The notes under the pieces were generated by a model. That model saw only the letters and a program-made list of their open reading frames with translations, searched no databases and had not been told where the DNA came from. Below, in pieces: positions 44,597-52,884 of a stretch of DNA of 64,000 nt. The position numbers and the translations under genes are program-made. The stretch lies in assembly GCF_947495205.1 (NCBI RefSeq), contig NZ_CANLXV010000004.1:124001-188000 (forward strand), given 5' to 3'. Every line of letters starts with the position of its first letter. The first letter of the stretch is position 1. The DNA is from an uncultured Polaribacter sp. Lineage in GTDB: Bacteria; Bacteroidota; Bacteroidia; Flavobacteriales; Flavobacteriaceae.

Positions 44597-46477
44597 TTAT
44601 TTATTTAAAACTTGTTTATTTACATTAAAAAAGCCTAAGCTCAAAAATAAAATTATTAATGTAATTACATGAATTATACTTAAAGAAACATCATTTAAAA
44701 TATCAAAAGATATTTTAAAAATAGCTACAGCTGTTATTAACAATGTTATTTTACTTTGTATGTTAATTGATTTAAATACGAGCGCTAAAGCGAAAAATAA
44801 AACGAGTATGCAACCAATAAAATTCAACCATAAATAACTAATTACAGGTGACAAACCATTTAATTCTGGTACATAAATACCAAAATAAAAGATGGCAAAT
44901 ATTAATAATTGTGTAACTACAGCTGCTATAAAAACGGAATTACCTTTTACTTTTTTAAAGAAAAAAGCCAATAAGAAAATACCCAAAACATTTCCGTAGA
45001 AAATAGAACCAATAATATTTACTAGCTGAATTAAATTATCAAACAAATTGGCAACGCAAGCCACAGAAATGGCAATTAAACCCCATAAAAGCGTGAACCA
45101 TTTAGAGGCTTTTACAAAATGAGCTTCGTTTTTTTCTCCTTTTACATTTCGTTTATACAAATCTATGGCAGTTGTACTTGCCAAAGCATTTAATTCTGAT
45201 GCTGTTGAAGACATTGCTGCAGATAAAATTACTGCCAACAATAAACCAATTAAACCTCTTGGTAAATTATTTAAAATGAAATGGATAAATACATAATCTT
45301 TGTCATTAGACTCTATTTTTTTCAATTCATTTTCTTCATCAATCTTGTCTATAATTTCTTTAGATTGTGCTTTTACTTTTGCATCTTCTGCATTTAAAAG
45401 CTGAATCATTTCTTTTTCACTCTTTTGAAAACCATCTGCAAAAATAGCTGTTTTTGTTTTTTCTATTTCCCGATGTCTAAATTCAAGAGCTGCATATGCA
45501 TTGGCATAATCAGATTTTTTTATGGCTTCATTAGCTCCTGGATTAAAGTTTAACGGAGCAGGATTAAATTGATAAAACACAAAAACCATAACACCAATTA
45601 ACAAAATAAAAAACTGCATTGGCACTTTTAAAAGTCCATTAAAAATTAAACCCAACTGACTTTCACGAACAGATTTACCAGACAAATAACGTTGCACTTG
45701 ACTTTGATCTGTCCCAAAATAAGAAAGCATTAAAAAAGTGCCGCCTAAAATACCTGTCCAAACTGTGTATCTATTGCTTAAATCAAAAGAAAAATCTAAA
45801 ACTTGCATTTTATCATTTGCGCCAGCAATTTCTAATGCATTTGTAAAAGTTATATTTTCTGGAAGTTGGCTCATAATCATAAAAAATGCACTTAACATTC
45901 CTATAAAAATGATAACCATTTGCTGTTTTTGTGTTACGTTAACCGCTTTTGTACCGCCAGAAACGGTATAAATAATTACTAAAAAACCTATAATAATATT
46001 TAACGTTAATAAATCCCAACCTAAAACTGCACTTAAAATTATAGCTGGTGCAAAAATGGTAATTCCTGCTGCCAAACCTCGCTGAACTAAAAACAAAATT
46101 GCAGTTAAACTTCTGGTTTTTAAATCGAATCTTCCTTCTAAAAACTCATAGGCTGTATATACTTTTAGTTTATGATATATGGGAATAAATACTAAACAAA
46201 TAATAACCATGGCAATTGGCAATCCAAAATAAAATTGCACAAAACCCATACCACTATGAAAGGCTTGTCCTGGTGTAGATAAAAATGTAATTGCACTTGC
46301 TTGTGTTGCCATAACAGACAAACCAATTGTCCACCATTTTGTATCATTGCCACCTTTTATAAAATCTGTTACATTGGTATTTTTTCTAGTAACATAAGTA
46401 CCATAGGCAACAATAAAAATTAAAGTAAGAGAAAGTACTAACCAATCTACAAGGTGTAATTTACTTGCAACATCCAT
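44597..46477 (-). CDS. Sodium:solute symporter (SSS family)
   Basis: A 626-residue transporter with about 14 membrane helices. The ATG at 46477 (MDVASKLHLVDWLVL) fits the family N-terminus; the longer frame upstream overlaps a small gene and is not needed. Signatures include GGNDTKWWTIGLSVMATQAS near the start, GGTFLMLSYFGTDQSQVQRY and AAMSSTASELNALASTTAID. A soluble, charged insert (about 320-400) is common in Bacteroidota members. The substrate is unknown; a sugar would fit the oxidoreductase downstream. A 35-residue membrane peptide gene ends 4 nt upstream. Confidence 0.88.
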   Translation of the reverse strand: MDVASKLHLVDWLVLSLTLIFIVAYGTYVTRKNTNVTDFIKGGNDTKWWTIGLSVMATQASAITFLSTPGQAFHSGMGFVQFYFGLPIAMVIICLVFIPIYHKLKVYTAYEFLEGRFDLKTRSLTAILFLVQRGLAAGITIFAPAIILSAVLGWDLLTLNIIIGFLVIIYTVSGGTKAVNVTQKQQMVIIFIGMLSAFFMIMSQLPENITFTNALEIAGANDKMQVLDFSFDLSNRYTVWTGILGGTFLMLSYFGTDQSQVQRYLSGKSVRESQLGLIFNGLLKVPMQFFILLIGVMVFVFYQFNPAPLNFNPGANEAIKKSDYANAYAALEFRHREIEKTKTAIFADGFQKSEKEMIQLLNAEDAKVKAQSKEIIDKIDEENELKKIESNDKDYVFIHFILNNLPRGLIGLLLAVILSAAMSSTASELNALASTTAIDLYKRNVKGEKNEAHFVKASKWFTLLWGLIAISVACVANLFDNLIQLVNIIGSIFYGNVLGIFLLAFFFKKVKGNSVFIAAVVTQLLIFAIFYFGIYVPELNGLSPVISYLWLNFIGCILVLFFALALVFKSINIQSKITLLITAVAIFKISFDILNDVSLSIIHVITLIILFLSLGFFNVNKQVLNK

Positions 46478-46481
46478 AATT

Positions 46482-46589
46482 TTAAATTGTAAAATATTTA
46501 GTAATAAAATAAAACGCAATTATGTAGACCACATTAGCCACTAAAACTAAAGTGTATTCTTTACTCCAAACGTGTTTTTTTGAACTCAT
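46482..46589 (-). CDS. Symporter-linked small membrane protein (35 aa)
   Basis: ATG at 46589-46587 and TAA at 46484-46482 enclose 35 residues: MSSKKHVWSKEYTLVLVAN, then VVYIIAFYFITKYFTI. A charged N-terminus precedes one hydrophobic helix. Only 4 nt separate it from the symporter ATG, as expected for translational coupling. Short membrane peptides beside solute:sodium symporters are known as accessory proteins in other bacteria; whether this one is homologous is not shown, but position and topology fit. Confidence 0.65.
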   Translation of the reverse strand: MSSKKHVWSKEYTLVLVANVVYIIAFYFITKYFTI

Positions 46590-46610
46590 TTCATAAATTT
46601 TGAGGAAGAT

Positions 46611-46640
46611 AAAAAAACCCATTTAAATAAATGAGTTTTT
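46611..46640 (-). terminator. Terminator after the LytTR regulator / before the symporter
   Basis: On the minus strand AAAAACTCATTT and AAATGGGTTTTT (46640-46613, with one G-U pair) form a stem running into further T residues. It lies just downstream of neither gene's start but between the regulator's stop region (46675) and the small symporter gene (46589), so it ends the kinase/2TM/regulator operon. Confidence 0.75.
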
Positions 46641-46674
46641 AATAAATTTAACAAGAAGTTATACTTTTAAAACA

Positions 46675-47430
46675 TTATGCTATAAAGTTTTTAAAGTCTT
46701 TTACCCTTTCTCTACTAACAATAATTTCAGCTTCAGAAAATGATTTTAAAATTAATTTTAAACGAGAATTAGAATACGCAATTATATCTTTAATAGCATT
46801 TATATTTACAATAAAAGTTCTGTTTACTCTAAAGTATATTTCTGGATTTAATTGTGCTTCCCATTGCTCTAGTGAGTTGTCTAGTAAAAAGTTTCTGTTT
46901 TCTAAAGTATGAATATAGGTAGCTTTGTTTTCGCTATAAAAACACTCAATATCTTCTGTATTAATTATTTTAATGTGTTGGCCAACTTTTATAGAAATTC
47001 GTTTTTTGAATTTTCTATCTACAGGATTTATTAATAATTTTCTAATATCGTCTAAATTTACCTGTACATTGGTTTGTTTTGGTTGATGTTCTTTAAACTT
47101 ATCTACCGCAATTTTCAATTCATCTTCATCTAAAGGTTTTAATAAATAATCTATACTATTTAATTTAAAAGCCTTTAAGGCATACTCATCATAAGCTGTT
47201 GTAAAAATTATGGCGGATTTTACTTCCAATTCTTCAAAAATCTCAAAAGATAAACCGTCTGATAATTGAATATCTAAAAAAATTAAATCTGGATGTTCAT
47301 TATTTTGCAACCAGTTTAAAGATTCTTCTACAGAATGTAACATTTGGGTAACTTCTAAATCTAAAGCAGTTAGCATTCTATTTAACCTTCTTGCTGCTGG
47401 TTTTTCGTCTTCTATAATTAATATTTTCAT
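46675..47430 (-). CDS. LytTR-family response regulator of the 2TM operon
   Basis: A 251-residue regulator with a receiver domain (ILIIEDEKPAARRLNRML; phospho-acceptor Asp in PDLIFLDIQLSDGLSFEIF; IIFTTAYDEYALKAFKL and DYLLKPLDEDEL) and a LytTR DNA-binding domain (about 150-250: RISIKVGQHIKIINTEDIE, YFRVNRTFIVNINAIKDI). It is the last gene of an operon that starts with a LytS-type kinase and includes three 2TM genes, so it is the natural partner of that kinase. Confidence 0.92.
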   Translation of the reverse strand: MKILIIEDEKPAARRLNRMLTALDLEVTQMLHSVEESLNWLQNNEHPDLIFLDIQLSDGLSFEIFEELEVKSAIIFTTAYDEYALKAFKLNSIDYLLKPLDEDELKIAVDKFKEHQPKQTNVQVNLDDIRKLLINPVDRKFKKRISIKVGQHIKIINTEDIECFYSENKATYIHTLENRNFLLDNSLEQWEAQLNPEIYFRVNRTFIVNINAIKDIIAYSNSRLKLILKSFSEAEIIVSRERVKDFKNFIA

Positions 47431-47453
47431 GTTGGGTTTTGGTTTTGGTTGCT

Positions 47454-47488
47454 GGTTTATGGTTTATGGTTTATGGTTTGTGGTTTTT
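47454..47488. repeat. Heptamer tandem repeat GGTTTAT
   Basis: GGTTTAT occurs three times in a row (47454-47474), followed by GGTTTGT and GGTTTTT. It lies in the 87-nt gap between the last 2TM gene and the regulator and would be transcribed as CCATAAA units. Confidence 0.85.
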
Positions 47489-47517
47489 GGTAGTTTAAAA
47501 TGTTTTCAATTTTAAAA

Positions 47518-47832
47518 CTAATCCTTGTCCATCATTTCTCTAATCTTTTTCTCTTCCCAATCTTTTCCCAAACCAATAGATTTAAATCCAAAAACCCCCA
47601 TCCAATGAAAAAAGATACCAATTCCCCAAAATAACCAAGTAGAATATGTACCAAAATTGGTAATTGCTTCTGTAAATGAATCACCACTTTTTATCAACCC
47701 AAAAATAATAATACCACTTAAAAATAAATTAACTAAAACATATACAGTAAGGTGAATATAAAAAGCTTTCATTTCTTTAACTCGCTTTTTAGCACGTATA
47801 TAACTTTGTCCTTTTATAATATCTTGTTCCAT
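47518..47832 (-). CDS. 2TM-domain protein (single domain, 104 aa)
   Basis: A 104-residue protein made of one 2TM domain: amphipathic helix AKKRVKEMKAFYIHLTVYVL leading into two hydrophobic helices (about 25-45 and 65-85) and the terminal motif IGLGKDWEEKKIREMM. The function of the 2TM family is unknown. The gene follows another 2TM gene by 2 nt in a kinase-led operon. Confidence 0.85.
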   Translation of the reverse strand: MEQDIIKGQSYIRAKKRVKEMKAFYIHLTVYVLVNLFLSGIIIFGLIKSGDSFTEAITNFGTYSTWLFWGIGIFFHWMGVFGFKSIGLGKDWEEKKIREMMDKD

Positions 47833-47834
47833 TT

Positions 47835-48407
47835 TTATTGTTTTTTTGTAATTTCTTTAATTTTTTTAATTTCCCATTTTTTTCCAAATCCTAATAAGTC
47901 TAGCCCAAAAACACCAAGCCAATTTAAAAATAGTGATAAACATAAGGCCTCAATAGCAAACCCGTAAAAATTAAAATTAGGCACAAACTTTATATTCACA
48001 AAAATTACAACAACACAGAAAAACAAAGTAACTATTAAGTGAATATAAAAATCTTTTATCTGCGCTACCTTCTTTTTAATTTGTGTTACATATTGCTCCT
48101 TAATAAATGCTGATGGTTCTGTTGCAGCTGATTTAAATAAATTATCCATTTGATTTTGTTCCCATTTTTTAGAAAGCTTTAATTGATCAAACCCAAAAAC
48201 AACAAACCAATGTATTAGCAAACCTAAAAACCATACAGACAAAGCAAACCAAAACCAATGAAAATTGGGTACTGTTTTTAAATTTACAAAAATTAAAAAA
48301 GGTGGTATTATAAAACTTGCTATTATGTGCGTGTAAAATCCTTTTAAATCTGTAATTCTTTGTTGTATTTTATGGCCTTCTTTTTCGTTTATTTCCTTTA
48401 GTTCCAT
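47835..48407 (-). CDS. 2TM-domain protein with two tandem domains
   Basis: A 190-residue protein with two consecutive 2TM domains, each having a helix such as QQRITDLKGFYTHIIASFI or KKKVAQIKDFYIHLIVTLF, a hydrophobic pair with the motif PNFHWFWFALSVW or PNFNFYGFAIEAL, and a terminal signature (LSKKWEQNQMDNLF; FGKKWEIKKIKEITKK). The ATG at 48407 is chosen because longer starts would overlap the preceding gene by 50 nt. It starts 2 nt after that gene's stop. Confidence 0.85.
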   Translation of the reverse strand: MELKEINEKEGHKIQQRITDLKGFYTHIIASFIIPPFLIFVNLKTVPNFHWFWFALSVWFLGLLIHWFVVFGFDQLKLSKKWEQNQMDNLFKSAATEPSAFIKEQYVTQIKKKVAQIKDFYIHLIVTLFFCVVVIFVNIKFVPNFNFYGFAIEALCLSLFLNWLGVFGLDLLGFGKKWEIKKIKEITKKQ

Positions 48408-48409
48408 AA

Positions 48410-48727
48410 TTACTTTTTGTATGCTATGTTTACATATTCTTTTAATTTTCTTTCTTCCCAATCTTTAGATAAAATTAGGTTGAAACCAAACACATTAAAT
48501 GCTTTAAAAGCGATAGCGATTCCCCAAAAAAACCAAATTTTATAATTTCCATAATTCAAAAAGGCATCGTTTAAAGTTGCACCTTCATTAAGATCTCCAA
48601 TTATAAATATAGTAGTTAATACCGTATTTATTAAAAGATAAATTGACAAATGCTTATAAAATTTAGCAATTTTTACTACCCTGTTTTTTGCTAAAATATA
48701 TTTGTATTCTTGGTTTTGTATCTGCAT
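48410..48727 (-). CDS. 2TM-domain protein (single domain, 105 aa)
   Basis: A 105-residue 2TM protein: AKNRVVKIAKFYKHLSIYLL, two hydrophobic helices (about 28-48 and 66-86) and the closing LSKDWEERKLKEYV. Its ATG shares one base with the kinase stop codon (TAATG), a sign of coupled translation. Role unknown; it presumably sits in the inner membrane with the kinase. Confidence 0.85.
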   Translation of the reverse strand: MQIQNQEYKYILAKNRVVKIAKFYKHLSIYLLINTVLTTIFIIGDLNEGATLNDAFLNYGNYKIWFFWGIAIAFKAFNVFGFNLILSKDWEERKLKEYVNIAYKK

Positions 48728-50088
48728 TATCTTAATCTTTTTTGTTTATTTTCTTCTTCCATCAATTCTCTAATCTTTCTATCTTCCCAATTTTTACCCA
48801 AGAATAAGTTGTAATTATTTATTTCTAAAAAGTGAAAAGTTAAACCAATTCCCCATCCAAATAAAGGAAACCAAAACCAGTAAAATCCTGGTGAGAATCG
48901 TAAATTAATAAAAATTAAAAAAGGAATTACCAAACAATAAGAAACCAAATTCTGATAAAACTCTTTTAATCTTTCTACTTTTTCTATTGCTTTTGCGTAT
49001 TTGCTATTTTCTAAATCTTCTGTATACATTATATTGTTCATTTTATAAAGGAGTGGTAAACTCACCTTAAAAGTTTTATTATTATTTTCTATTTTTACAA
49101 CCCTATCTGTAATTAAGCCATACCTATCTGCAATATTTTGCAAACCAACTTTGGTACTTTTACCAATAGCTTCTTTTGGGTTTATGTTGTTTTCTATGAT
49201 TAAATGATTTTCTTCTTCGTAAATAGTAATTTGTAATGGTTTAGATGAAGAAACCACATTGTGTTTCACTGCATTTTCTAACAAGAGTTGCAAAGAAAGT
49301 GGCACAATTTTAAGATCGTTATTGCTAATACCATCTGGAATATTAAATTTTACAGCATCTTCAAAACGCATTCCTAACAATTCCATATACGTTTTTGCAA
49401 ACCTTAATTCTTCTTCAATAGGCACTAAATCTTTATTTCTTTGTTCTAAAACATATCGATATACTTTAGATAATTTGGTTGTAAACTTTTCTGCCAAATT
49501 GGGGTTTTCGCCAATTAAGCTAGTTAATACATTTAAACTATTAAATAAAAAATGCGGATCTAATTGATTTTTTAAAGATTCAAACTTTGCAGTTTCTGTT
49601 TTAGCTACAATTTCTTGTTTTGTAGTTTCTTTAGACATGGCAGCTTTCCAGTTTTTCATAAAACTTCTGGCGTGCAAAAAAGTAGAAACTCCTAAACCTA
49701 AAATAATATAAAACAGATGTGCCCAAAAATAATTTCCTTTAAAAAACAGGTTGGGATTGCTACCATTAATAATTACAAATACAACATAATCTATTAAAAG
49801 TACTACAGGTATTGTATATAAAATGGCAGTTATAATACCAGCCCAAACTCTAGTATTGGTTTGTGTAATCCAACTCCACTTACTACTTAAATAATTATTA
49901 ATAAGACCATTACCAAAACCCAAACCAAAAGAATACATGCCAGAAATTGCTAAAGACCATAAAATACCTTCTATTGTTCTTTGCCCAAAGATAATTCCGA
50001 AAATAACGCCAAAAATAAGTGTCATTTTTAGACAAAGTATTGCTGCCTCTTTTACATTTCTAATGGTGTATACTTCTTGGGTTTGCAT
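48727..50088 (-). CDS. LytS-type histidine kinase fused to a C-terminal 2TM domain
   Basis: A 453-residue kinase with four membrane helices (about 18-36, 41-62, 82-108, 119-138), a His_kinase box with H179 in LKNQLDPHFLFNSLNVL, and a GHKL ATPase (LLLENAVKHNVV; GKSTKVGLQNIADRYGL). After the usual end of such kinases at about residue 348, a complete 2TM domain follows (about 362-443: KVERLKEFYQNLVSYCLVIP, then LFLGKNWEDRKIRELMEE). It heads an operon with three 2TM genes and a LytTR regulator. The fusion ties the 2TM family to this signalling pathway; the signal is unknown. Confidence 0.88.
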   Translation of the reverse strand: MQTQEVYTIRNVKEAAILCLKMTLIFGVIFGIIFGQRTIEGILWSLAISGMYSFGLGFGNGLINNYLSSKWSWITQTNTRVWAGIITAILYTIPVVLLIDYVVFVIINGSNPNLFFKGNYFWAHLFYIILGLGVSTFLHARSFMKNWKAAMSKETTKQEIVAKTETAKFESLKNQLDPHFLFNSLNVLTSLIGENPNLAEKFTTKLSKVYRYVLEQRNKDLVPIEEELRFAKTYMELLGMRFEDAVKFNIPDGISNNDLKIVPLSLQLLLENAVKHNVVSSSKPLQITIYEEENHLIIENNINPKEAIGKSTKVGLQNIADRYGLITDRVVKIENNNKTFKVSLPLLYKMNNIMYTEDLENSKYAKAIEKVERLKEFYQNLVSYCLVIPFLIFINLRFSPGFYWFWFPLFGWGIGLTFHFLEINNYNLFLGKNWEDRKIRELMEEENKQKRLR

Positions 50089-50127
50089 TTTATTATGGTT
50101 TTAACTTGTGCTAAATTTAAGTAATTT

Positions 50128-50541
50128 CTAAAATTTAATTTTTAAATCTACATTTTCTTTTCCAAGGATAAATTTAGAATCTTCAAACGTTGGTGGTGCA
50201 AAAGACATATTATTATTAGATGCGCCATAATCTTCTAAAGGAATTCCTCTTGAAGAAAAATCTAGCTTACCATTATTATTTTTATCATGATAACAGATTA
50301 CGGAATATTCACCAGAATCTAAACCTTTAAAAACAACTTTGGTTTTACCATTATTAATTTCTCCTAAACTACCTTGTATTGGTTTTTTTTTGAAATTATC
50401 TTTGGTGTACAAAGCAAACTTTACATTACCTTTATTAGAAGTAATATTTTCTATGGTTACTGTAATTGTTTTGTTTTGCGCCGTTAAGCTATTTGTAATG
50501 CTTAATAAAGTTACTACTGCAATTGCTAATAAAATTTTCAT
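50128..50541 (-). CDS. DUF2141-type secreted protein
   Basis: A 137-residue protein with a signal peptide (KILLAIAVVTLLSITNSLTA) and a beta-sandwich resembling DUF2141: ITVTIENITSNKGNVKFALY, then GLDSGEYSVICYHDKNNNGK and DYGASNNNMSFAPPTFED. The NNNGKLD stretch looks like a calcium-binding loop. Function unknown. It is 39 nt upstream of the kinase operon on the same strand and may share its transcript. Confidence 0.85.
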   Translation of the reverse strand: MKILLAIAVVTLLSITNSLTAQNKTITVTIENITSNKGNVKFALYTKDNFKKKPIQGSLGEINNGKTKVVFKGLDSGEYSVICYHDKNNNGKLDFSSRGIPLEDYGASNNNMSFAPPTFEDSKFILGKENVDLKIKF

Positions 50542-50570
50542 GATATTGTTTTTTATGATTAATTATAGTA

Positions 50571-50578
50571 CAAAGATG
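50571..50578 (-). promoter_or_regulatory. Candidate -7 element for the DUF2141 gene
   Basis: On the minus strand CATCTTTG, one base off TAnnTTTG, 29 nt before the ATG at 50541. The remaining interval 50579-50838 holds no gene that I can see. Confidence 0.35.
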
Positions 50579-50838
50579 CAGTACAAGTTCAGTTTTTTAA
50601 ATTATAGTTTACCCAACTGTATTTTTTTTAGGTTGAATTGTAAATTTGCCTATAATATTTATCAATATAAAGGAGTATTACGTGTGTTTACCATAAATTA
50701 CAACTCGCTAAATTTTAAATTTTAATCAGCATATTGGTTAAAACCTAAAAAAATTACCATTTAAAAGAAGTAATATTATTAAATTAATAAAAATTACAAA
50801 AAAGTATTCATTTTTACGTATCAAACAAAAATTTAATA

Positions 50839-50846
50839 TACTTTTA
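50839..50846 (+). promoter_or_regulatory. Candidate -7 element of the arginine operon
   Basis: TACTTTTA differs from TAnnTTTG only at the last base and is 16 nt before the leader-peptide ATG at 50863, so the transcript would begin just before the leader. Confidence 0.45.
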
Positions 50847-50862
50847 CAAAGTAAAAATAAAG

Positions 50863-50949
50863 ATGAAAGCACAGAACTACATATCGAATACGCTGTTTCC
50901 AAATACTGGAATTGCTCCTATTCGCCGCTTTTCTTTTCGTCGCCCTTAG
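50863..50949 (+). CDS. Arginine-rich leader peptide of the arg/pro operon (28 aa)
   Basis: ATG at 50863 and TAG at 50947-50949 enclose 28 codons starting MKAQNYISN and ending IRRFSFRRP. Four Arg codons fall in the last eight, as CGC-CGC and CGT-CGC, whereas neighbouring genes mostly use AGA. The frame lies 91 nt before the first gene of an arginine operon, behind a promoter-like core and an A-rich start region, and is followed by alternative hairpins. Together these are the hallmarks of a ribosome-stalling attenuator that senses charged arginyl-tRNA. The peptide itself probably has no function. Regulation is inferred from sequence only. Confidence 0.7.
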   Translation: MKAQNYISNTLFPNTGIAPIRRFSFRRP

Positions 50950-50988
50950 GGTGTGTTATTATTTATGGAATTAGGTGAGTCCAATTCC
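50907..50988 (+). promoter_or_regulatory. Mutually exclusive hairpins of the arg leader
   Basis: GGAATT (50967-50972) pairs with AATTCC (50983-50988), extended by GG/CC inside, as a compact hairpin after the leader stop. The same CAATTCC (50982-50988) can instead pair with GGAATTG (50908-50914) inside the leader frame, just before the Arg codons, where a translating ribosome would block it. No U-tract follows, so control would be through Rho, processing or access to the first gene, not a classic intrinsic terminator. Confidence 0.5.
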
Positions 50989-51040
50989 GCTTCAAAATTA
51001 CATTTCAAAAACATTCAAAATAAATTTAAAAAACAATACA

Positions 51041-51652
51041 ATGCAAATTGTAATTGCAGATAAATCACATATAATTTACGCAGAAACCATCTGTAAAACT
51101 ATAGAAGAAGCTTCTAAAGTTAGAGGAACAGGTATTGCTAAACGTAAACCAGAATATATAGCTGCCAAAATGGAAAATGGTAATGCTGTAATTGCTTTAA
51201 GTAATGGCAAATTTGCTGGATTTTGTTATATAGAAGCTTGGGGTCATGGCAAGTTTGTAGCCAACTCTGGTTTAATTGTACATCCAGATTTTAGAAATTT
51301 AGGATTGGCAAAAAAAATAAAAGAAGTTGTTTTTAAACACTCCAGAACAAAATTTCCAGATGCCAAGGTATTTAGCATTACCACAGGTTTAGCTGTAATG
51401 AAGTTAAATAGCGATTTAGGTTACAAACCCGTAACATTTTCTGAACTTACAGACGACCAATCTTTTTGGGATGGTTGCCAAACTTGCAAAAATTTTGATG
51501 TTTTAACACGTACAAACAGAAAAATGTGTTTGTGTACAGGAATGTTATACGATCCAAAAGCAAAAGAACAAGATAAAAAAGTAAAAGAAGGCACTTTTAA
51601 AAGACTTAAAAATATTAAAGAAGCGTTATTCTTAAAAAAAGATAAAAAATAA
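51041..51652 (+). CDS. GNAT-family acyltransferase, first enzyme of the arginine operon (N-acylglutamate synthase candidate)
   Basis: A 203-residue GNAT protein. The ATG at 51041 (MQIVIADKSHIIYAE) fits the fold; an upstream in-frame ATG at 50975 would enter the leader hairpin. Motif A is NSGLIVHPDFRNLGLAKKI. A cysteine cluster near the end (CQTC, then CLC in RTNRKMCLCTG) may bind metal. No argA or argJ is seen in the operon, so this enzyme likely makes N-acetyl- or N-succinyl-glutamate from glutamate. The transcarbamylase residue Ala90 favours the succinyl route. Its activity is inferred from position. Confidence 0.75.
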   Translation: MQIVIADKSHIIYAETICKTIEEASKVRGTGIAKRKPEYIAAKMENGNAVIALSNGKFAGFCYIEAWGHGKFVANSGLIVHPDFRNLGLAKKIKEVVFKHSRTKFPDAKVFSITTGLAVMKLNSDLGYKPVTFSELTDDQSFWDGCQTCKNFDVLTRTNRKMCLCTGMLYDPKAKEQDKKVKEGTFKRLKNIKEALFLKKDKK

Positions 51653-51691
51653 TTTTTCGCTAAAGCGGATGATAAAATATACCCATAAAAA

Positions 51692-52870
51692 ATGAAAAAA
51701 TTAGTAATTGCATATAGTGGAGGCTTAGACACTTCTTATTGCGCAGTAAGCTTATCAAAAGAATTTGATGTACATGCAGTAAGTGTAAATACAGGTGGTT
51801 TTACAACCGAAGAAATTAAAAATATAGAAAGTAATGCCTACAAAATGGGCGTTACAACATATAAAAACATAGATGCTGTTGCAACTTTTTATAATAAAGT
51901 GGTAAAGTATTTAATATTTGGTAATGTTTTAAAAAATGCTACTTACCCACTTTCTGTAAGTGCAGAACGTATTATACAAGCTATAGAAATTATAGAATAT
52001 GCAAAAAGTATTAATGCAGAATATATAGCTCATGGTAGCACAGGAGCTGGAAATGACCAAGTACGTTTTGATATGATTTTTCAAACTCTAGCGCCTGGTA
52101 TAAAAATTATTACACCAATTAGAGACCAAAAACTAACAAGACAAGAAGAAATAGATTATTTAAAGTCTGAAGGAATTGATATGCCTTGGGAAAAATCTAA
52201 ATATTCTGTAAATAAAGGACTTTGGGGTACAAGTGTTGGTGGTGTAGAAACCTTAAAATCTGAAAAACCTTTACCAAACCAAGCTTACCCTTCTCAATTA
52301 GAAAAAGAAGGCGAAGAAAAAGTTACTTTAACTTTTAAAAATGGTGAATTTGTTGCCTTAAATGGTATAGAAAATGCACCAGAAGTTAATATAGAAAACC
52401 TAAATACAATGGCTTCTAAGTATGCTATTGGTAGAGACATTCATGTTGGTGATACCATTGTTGGTACAAAAGGTAGAGTTGGTTTTGAGGCTGCCGCTGC
52501 TTTAATTACCGTAAAAGCACATCATTTATTAGAAAAGCATACACTTACAAAATGGCAACTACAGCATAAAGAATACCTGTCTAGTTTTTATGGAATGCAT
52601 TTGCATGAAGGCCAATATTTAGATCCTGTAATGCGAGATACAGAAGCTTTTTTACAAAGTTCTCAAAAAATGGTTTCTGGTGATGTAACGGTAACTTTAA
52701 AACCATATCATTTTTCTTTAGACGGTATTGTTTCTAAACACGATTTAATGTCTAGTGCTTTTAGTACTTATGGCGAAGAAAATAAAGCATGGACCGCAGA
52801 TGATGCCAAAGGTTTTATTAAGATTATAGGAAATCAGAACAAAATATATCAACAAGTAAATAAAATTTAA
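51692..52870 (+). CDS. argG: Argininosuccinate synthase
   Basis: A 392-residue ligase joining citrulline and aspartate with ATP. The PP-loop is in VIAYSGGLDTSYCAVSL; further signatures are YIAHGSTGAGNDQVRFD and SKYSVNKGLWGTSVGG. It is the second gene of the operon, 39 nt after the GNAT. Length is normal. Confidence 0.95.
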   Translation: MKKLVIAYSGGLDTSYCAVSLSKEFDVHAVSVNTGGFTTEEIKNIESNAYKMGVTTYKNIDAVATFYNKVVKYLIFGNVLKNATYPLSVSAERIIQAIEIIEYAKSINAEYIAHGSTGAGNDQVRFDMIFQTLAPGIKIITPIRDQKLTRQEEIDYLKSEGIDMPWEKSKYSVNKGLWGTSVGGVETLKSEKPLPNQAYPSQLEKEGEEKVTLTFKNGEFVALNGIENAPEVNIENLNTMASKYAIGRDIHVGDTIVGTKGRVGFEAAAALITVKAHHLLEKHTLTKWQLQHKEYLSSFYGMHLHEGQYLDPVMRDTEAFLQSSQKMVSGDVTVTLKPYHFSLDGIVSKHDLMSSAFSTYGEENKAWTADDAKGFIKIIGNQNKIYQQVNKI

Positions 52871-52884
52871 GTTTCACTGTTAAA

